Positions 14,679-16,895 of a stretch of 16,895 nucleotides of DNA are shown here, in pieces. The stretch lies in assembly GCA_002404015.1 (NCBI GenBank), contig DHIW01000114.1, forward strand, positions 1,398 to 18,292, written 5' to 3'. How positions within the stretch are numbered: the stretch's first letter is position 1; the number at the start of each line of letters is the position of its first letter. Origin of the DNA: Chloroflexi bacterium UBA4736 (lineage in GTDB: Bacteria > Chloroflexota > Dormibacteria > Dormibacterales > Dormibacteraceae). Made by a program: the position numbers and the translations under genes. The notes under the pieces are model-generated. The model ran no database searches. It worked only from the letters and a program-made list of their open reading frames with translations, and was not told where the DNA came from.

Positions 14679-14708
14679 ATTATGCTGAAATCTACCTAAG
14701 CCTGTCGA
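14679..14708 (-). promoter_or_regulatory. Promoter of the haem operon, giving a near-leaderless mRNA
   Basis: TCGACA (14708-14703, 5/6 match to TTGACA), an 18-base spacer, and CATAAT (14684-14679, 5/6 match to TATAAT). The ATG of the regulator gene begins 7 bases after the -10, where transcription would be expected to start, and no Shine-Dalgarno fits between. This is the only convincing promoter for the whole nine-gene block, since all later junctions overlap. Confidence 0.65.
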
Positions 14709-15110
14709 TTCAGTACCACGACCCGGCTCGCGGGATCACGTGGCAACATGGGGCCGTTGAATTGAAATTTGAGCCAGCTTCCCACCGGGACGGTCATCTT
14801 TCCGACCAACCCAGCCTGAAACGCGGCGGGTGGTTTGGCCTGCGCGGGCGCTAAACCGGACATCGCCATGGAATATCGGCCCGGATCCAAGGAAGACTTC
14901 GACCGCTACCAAGCGACCTACCAGCGCGTGTTTCGATGGACGTCGGTGGATTGGGACGGTCGAACCGGCTACCACGGATTGCCCGCACCGGGCTTTGCAC
15001 CGCTCCCGGAAAGAGGTATGACGGCATGCCGTGGAGGTCCGCGCCTGCACCTTTCACGCTCCGAAGATCCTGGCGAGATCTCCAAACGGCCAGAGTCGAA
15101 GGAATCTCAG
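14709..15110. other. Gene-poor gap between haem operon and MFS gene
   Basis: About 400 bases lie between the haem promoter and the stop of the MFS gene. I see no intact gene. Open frames exist on both strands but lack a ribosome-binding site or family-like sequence, apart from the possible sigma-factor fragment listed separately. No clear stem-loop with a T-tract follows the MFS gene. Confidence 0.6.
14868..15090 (+). pseudogene. Possible decayed 5' fragment of an ECF sigma-factor-like gene
   Basis: From an ATG at 14868 the frame reads MEYRPGSKEDFDRYQATYQR then VFR, which resembles the N-terminus of some RNA polymerase sigma-70 family (extracytoplasmic function) proteins (pattern RPGS.EDFDRLYR.TY.R..R). 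After that the frame loses resemblance. The neighbouring plus-strand frame then gives KRYDGMPWRSAP, which could match the end of sigma region 2 after a frameshift. No complete region 2 or region 4 can be assembled. The call rests on a short pattern from memory and could be chance. Confidence 0.3.
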
Positions 15111-16301
15111 CTAGTTCCTGACCAGGTCGACGAGCGTGGGAAACGGCTCGGCGCGTGGCAGGCGGACAGAGGTTCCGGCGGCGACCAACGCGACGGCCGC
15201 CGAGCCTAGGACCAGCCAGGCCAGCGTGGGCCGCACGGAGGCGGCGAGTCCGATTCCGACTAGGGCCGAACCGATCGCCCCGCCCGCGTACCGGGCAGTG
15301 GCCAATATGCCCGCCGCGGCTCCGGCATCGGCGCCGGAGGCGGCCTCCATACCCGAAACCTGGATGGCGGCCATCGCTAGACCGAGACCCGCGCCCGCGA
15401 CCGCAAGTTCGAGCGTTAGGGCGACCAGGCTGGGGGCCCTGAACTGGAGGAGCGTCGGCAGGATAGCGCCGGCGAGAAGGCAGAGGCCGATCGCGGCCGG
15501 CGCCCGGCTGCCGCGAACGTCGGATATCCGCCCGCCCAATGGCGAGCAGATCGCGGCACCGAGGAGCATCACTCCCAACAGCCATGCGGTCTGCCACGCC
15601 GGCCGCCGCTGCAGCTGGCCGAGGGCGATTGGCAGACCGGCCACCGCCATATACATAACAAGGCTGGTGAGCGCCATCGCCGTAGCGGCGGCGACAAGAC
15701 CCGGTCGGCGCGCCACAGCGATAAGAGGCGATGGCCGTTGGGCAGACGAGCCCGCGGCAGTACCTCGTGGCAGGTGCCACGCCAACACGACGGCCAAGAG
15801 CACAAACGGCAGCGTCGCCAAGACCACGCCGCGCCAGCCGGCTATGGAGACGACACCCCCGGCCAGCACAGGACCGGCGGCGGCGGCGAAGGCGACCGCT
15901 GCGCCGACCACACCAAAGCGGAGCCCGCGCCCTTGACTAGGCGGCGCATCTCGCAGCAGCGCGAATGCGTTCGGAAAGACGATCGCTCCAGCCGCCGCCT
16001 GGGCGAGTCGGAGGCCGAATAGGACCGTAAAGCTGGGCGCGAGCGCCATCGCCAGTGTCGCGGCGCCGAACGCCGTCAGGCCGCCCAACATCAGCGGACG
16101 CCGTCGGAACCGATCGCCGAGCCGGCCACCCACCGGCTGCATGACCCCGAGCAGCACCAGGTAACCGGTGATGAGCCAGGTCGCAGAGCCCGTTGTGACA
16201 TGCAGGTCAGCCGCCACAGGCGGCAACAGCACCGCCAAGAGCGTCGAGTTCAGGGGAGCCAGGATCGCTGCGAAAAGCGCCGCGGCAAGCAAGCGACTCA
16301 C
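15111..16301 (-). CDS. MFS transporter, drug-efflux (EmrB/Bcr-like) type
   Basis: The product has 396 residues and about 12 hydrophobic segments, the normal size for a 12-helix major facilitator. The N-terminal half has APLNSTLLAVLLPPVAADL, a membrane-helix-1 pattern of the drug-efflux branches with Asn at a position often Asp, then TWLITGYLVLLGVMQPVGG and the loop 2-3 motif A (GGRLGDRFRRRPLMLGG). The substrate cannot be told from sequence. A TTG at 16316 would add five residues (MRGEL) but has no ribosome-binding site; the GTG at 16301-16299 has GGGGTGAG just upstream, so I prefer it. The remains of a small membrane-protein gene end 4 bases before this start, suggesting an operon. There is no visible link to tetrapyrroles. 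Confidence 0.85.
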   Translation of the reverse strand: MSRLLAAALFAAILAPLNSTLLAVLLPPVAADLHVTTGSATWLITGYLVLLGVMQPVGGRLGDRFRRRPLMLGGLTAFGAATLAMALAPSFTVLFGLRLAQAAAGAIVFPNAFALLRDAPPSQGRGLRFGVVGAAVAFAAAAGPVLAGGVVSIAGWRGVVLATLPFVLLAVVLAWHLPRGTAAGSSAQRPSPLIAVARRPGLVAAATAMALTSLVMYMAVAGLPIALGQLQRRPAWQTAWLLGVMLLGAAICSPLGGRISDVRGSRAPAAIGLCLLAGAILPTLLQFRAPSLVALTLELAVAGAGLGLAMAAIQVSGMEAASGADAGAAAGILATARYAGGAIGSALVGIGLAASVRPTLAWLVLGSAAVALVAAGTSVRLPRAEPFPTLVDLVRN

Positions 16302-16305
16302 CAGC

Positions 16306-16501
16306 TCACCCCGCAATCACGGCGGCCAACCGGTAGTAGGTCACGCAGGCGCCGGTCGCGACAAGCAGAACCACGCCGGCCGGCTCGACGCGGGCTCCCA
16401 ACCGCCCCGACGGTGCCAATCGCGGCTACTCTGAACAGAGCCATCGCGACCGTCAGAATCGATATCATGAGCGCCATGCGGTAGAGGCTGATGGGGGGCA
16501 T
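16306..16501 (-). pseudogene. Small two-helix membrane protein gene, apparently frameshifted
   Basis: From ATG 16501 the frame reads MPPISLYRMALMISILTVAM and then ALFRVAAIGTVGAVG, one hydrophobic helix, after which it turns into Arg-rich nonsense-like sequence. One base over, the minus strand reads VEPAGVVLLVATGACVTYYR then LAAVIAG and TGA (16308-16306): a second helix ending 4 bases before the MFS start. Joined, the two parts would make a protein of about 65 residues with two membrane helices. An extra base near 16381-16395 would explain the break; it could be a real mutation or a sequencing error. I do not recognise the family. Confidence 0.4.
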
Positions 16502-16693
16502 GAGCCGTCCAATTCCTCGCGCGCTCCAGTCACCGCGGCGAATGCTACCCGGCCGGGTGCTTTCGCTCCTCTGCCTCCTGCTCCGCAGTCTTCTTGTCGG
16601 TCTCCGATCTCGTCGTCAGCTCGCGTTTGACCTCGCTCTCGCCTGTGGGGTTTCAAAATGACAGCCGCGCCGCCTTCCAGGTCGTTCAGGGGA

Positions 16694-16895
16694 TGAAACC
16701 GTTCTGAGTTTCGAGGAGACTCGGCGGCTTGGATTCACGCGACGTCGGTGGTGTCGCGCTGACGATAGTAGAGCGCCTCGCACTCAACTGGCGACAGGTC
16801 GCCGTCGGCGCTGTGAAGGCGCCGCTGGTTCCACCAGTCGACCCTGTGGGTGCCGAGAACCCGATTCCATCGTCAGGCGGCGATCTCGTACTCGT
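16694..16895 (-). mobile_element. 3' end of an IS3-family insertion sequence, cut by the window edge
   Basis: The right part encodes the C-terminus of an IS3-type transposase. After its stop (16735) the sequence GAGTCTCCTCGAAACTCAGA followed by ACGGTTTCA (minus strand, ending at 16694) has the form of an IS3-family terminal inverted repeat ending in CA. The other end of the element lies outside the window, so the repeat cannot be verified by pairing. Confidence 0.6.
16735..16895 (-). pseudogene. IS3-family transposase (OrfB) C-terminal fragment with in-frame stop
   Basis: On the minus strand the frame gives VDWWNQRRLHSADGDLSP then VECEALYYRQ and a stop at 16737-16735. The pattern W.N..RLHSA.GD.(S/P)P.E.E..YYRQ is the hallmark ending of IS3-group DDE transposases (rve domain). 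Upstream in the same frame, YEIAA is followed by TGA (16875-16873) and a stretch, RWNRVLGTHR, that does not fit the family, so the gene appears broken. The rest lies beyond the edge. Confidence 0.75.

Noticed and set aside
14696..14890. Minus-strand 64-codon frame over the haem promoter
   Set aside because: No ribosome-binding site or recognisable motif, and it covers the promoter hexamers; its more ordinary amino-acid composition alone is not enough.
16545..16646. Charged 33-residue reading on the minus strand (SEVKRELTTRSETDKKTAEQ and onward)
   Set aside because: It looks like coding sequence by composition but has no ATG, GTG or TTG start between flanking stops; it may be the tail of a gene cut by the IS element, but it is too short to support.

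Overview
The window is GC-rich bacterial DNA from a probable monoderm such as Chloroflexota, Actinomycetota or a relative. This is inferred from four things: a HemQ-type (coproporphyrin-branch) haem gene set, an ECF transporter whose exported partner proteins carry C-terminal membrane anchors, frequent GTG/TTG starts, and an apparently leaderless operon. No rRNA or marker gene is present to settle the phylum.

Left part (1-5866, minus strand): a cobalamin-riboswitch-controlled operon. A class-I-like B12 aptamer (about 5837-5686) precedes five tightly packed genes. In order they are: an exported, membrane-anchored protein with two tandem toroid-type alpha-barrel domains; an exported, membrane-anchored DUF4430-like beta-domain protein; the ECF transmembrane protein EcfT; a fused double-ATPase EcfA; and an ECF substrate-binding S component that runs off the left edge. 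An alpha6/alpha6 barrel plus a DUF4430 beta domain is the architecture of animal transcobalamin and intrinsic factor. Here the two parts are split into separate cell-surface proteins and hard-wired to an ECF importer. I read this as a B12 capture-and-import system and regard it as the main find.

Middle (5904-6728, plus strand): a divergent gene for a BtuF-like cobalamin-binding-fold protein without a signal peptide. Its 3' end overlaps that of hemH by 21 bases.

Haem operon (14708-6708, minus strand): a promoter just upstream of a MerR-type HTH gene, followed without gaps by hemA, hemC, hemD, hemB, hemQ, hemL, hemE and hemH. Every junction overlaps by 4 or 8 bases. The set covers glutamyl-tRNA to coproporphyrinogen III, then ferrochelatase and coproheme decarboxylase; the coproporphyrinogen oxidase step (cgoX/hemY) is not in the window. 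HemA is unusually short, and HemC has His where the family has a functional Arg.

Right part (14709-16895): a gene-poor gap with a possible decayed sigma-factor fragment, an MFS exporter gene on the minus strand with a frameshifted small membrane-protein gene in front of it, and at the edge the broken 3' end of an IS3-family element.

The two main blocks both serve tetrapyrrole supply: one appears to import a finished corrinoid, the other makes haem de novo. No corrin biosynthesis genes are visible here.
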